A stretch of DNA of 64,000 nucleotides from Bemisia tabaci. Lineage: Eukaryota; Arthropoda; Insecta; Hemiptera; Aleyrodidae. The notes beneath the pieces were generated by a model. That model had not been told where the DNA came from. It saw only the letters and a program-made list of their open reading frames with translations, and did no database searches. Positions 63,681 to 64,000 of the stretch are shown here, in pieces; within the stretch, counting starts at the first letter, position 1, and each line of letters begins with the position of its first letter. Both the position numbers and the translations under genes were made by a program. The stretch is from contig NC_092795.1 of NCBI RefSeq assembly GCF_918797505.1, positions 6,977,434-7,041,433 of the forward strand, read 5' to 3'.

Positions 63681-64000
63681 CCCCCCCCGCAGACCCTGTC
63701 TATGCAGGGGGCCCTGGCGCTAGGGGCCTCGGCCGCCGGAATTTTTTCTCTCTCTCTCTTTTGATCCTCAGCTTTGGTTCAAACTTGGCCTTTACTTATC
63801 GAGATGGGCTTCTTCCTTTGATTTTTATGTTACAATCGGGGTTTTTCATACTATTTCTTGACTGTTCCTACTTTTTGTTTGCTGGAGGCCCCTGCCTTCC
63901 CATGTCCACTCAATGATCCACTTTTCGTATTTCGGGTTTTGGGAGGCCCAAGAATCTAAAAGCCTTGAGGGCCCTTTGATTCATGGGCCTGTGGCTGAGG
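63681..64000. other. No recognised feature
   Basis: GC-rich ggggccctggcgctaggggc near 63705 and a tctctctctctc tract. A plus-strand 85-residue frame is hydrophobic but without a family match. Confidence 0.35.

Overview
The window looks like intergenic or heterochromatin-like DNA from a eukaryote, most probably an insect. I found no protein-coding gene, rRNA or tRNA that I can support. The open frames are short, carry no recognisable domain, and many are translations of interspersed repeats. Repeat composition and arrangement reminded me of hemipteran genomes such as whitefly, but that is an impression from memory and was not tested. A run of 500 N at 17276-17775 marks a scaffold gap of unknown size.

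The window is dominated by short non-autonomous DNA transposons (MITEs and foldback elements), many with both ends and target-site duplications (TSDs) visible. Labels used here: family A (about 155 bp, CAGTGGCG ends, 8-bp TSD, hAT-like; 12 whole or partial copies); B (about 255 bp, CTGCCGTGCTAAGGAA ends, 4-bp TSD); C (about 280-340 bp, CAGGGTTGCCAC ends, probable 6-bp TSD); D (about 255 bp, near-complete palindrome, CGTCACCTTCC ends); E (gtgacacccttggtttctt module, inverted); F (GGATTGCATTTTGC ends, ATTT flanks); G (about 230 bp, CACAGTGGATCGAGTC ends); H (palindromes ending CACTG-polyA); I (about 400 bp) and J (about 300 bp, 5-bp TSD), both with CAGGGTGTCTAC ends; K (GGACCGCGTTAAGC ends); L (TTCTACCAAACAGAC ends); M (short motif containing TACTTCACGCATTGCGCG); N (exactly 130 bp, three copies); O (CAGTGGCGGATC ends); P (an unclassified mosaic repeat).

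Layout: 0-5 kb holds A, B, G, I and H copies and a 290-bp-spaced direct duplication. 5-14 kb holds E, K/L/M nests, and B, C, P and H copies. 14-17 kb holds a D element split by F, an N element and a tandem array running into the N gap. 18-23 kb holds an element with a 20-bp minisatellite, a hairpin-bearing element, D inserted in C, and a long foldback. 24-36 kb holds K split by J, and A, B, E, G and I copies. 36-50 kb holds B, G, P, C, F, A, N and H copies and a 76-bp tandem array. 50-57 kb is sparser, with a pogo/Tigger-like end split by a hAT MITE and a 21-bp minisatellite. 57-64 kb holds A, B, L, C, H and E copies.

At least ten insertions of one family into another can be read, giving a relative chronology. 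G/C homopolymers of 10-20 bases occur about 17 times, far more than random sequence would give. A TATA-like site at 11000-11007 is the only core-promoter candidate and is weak.
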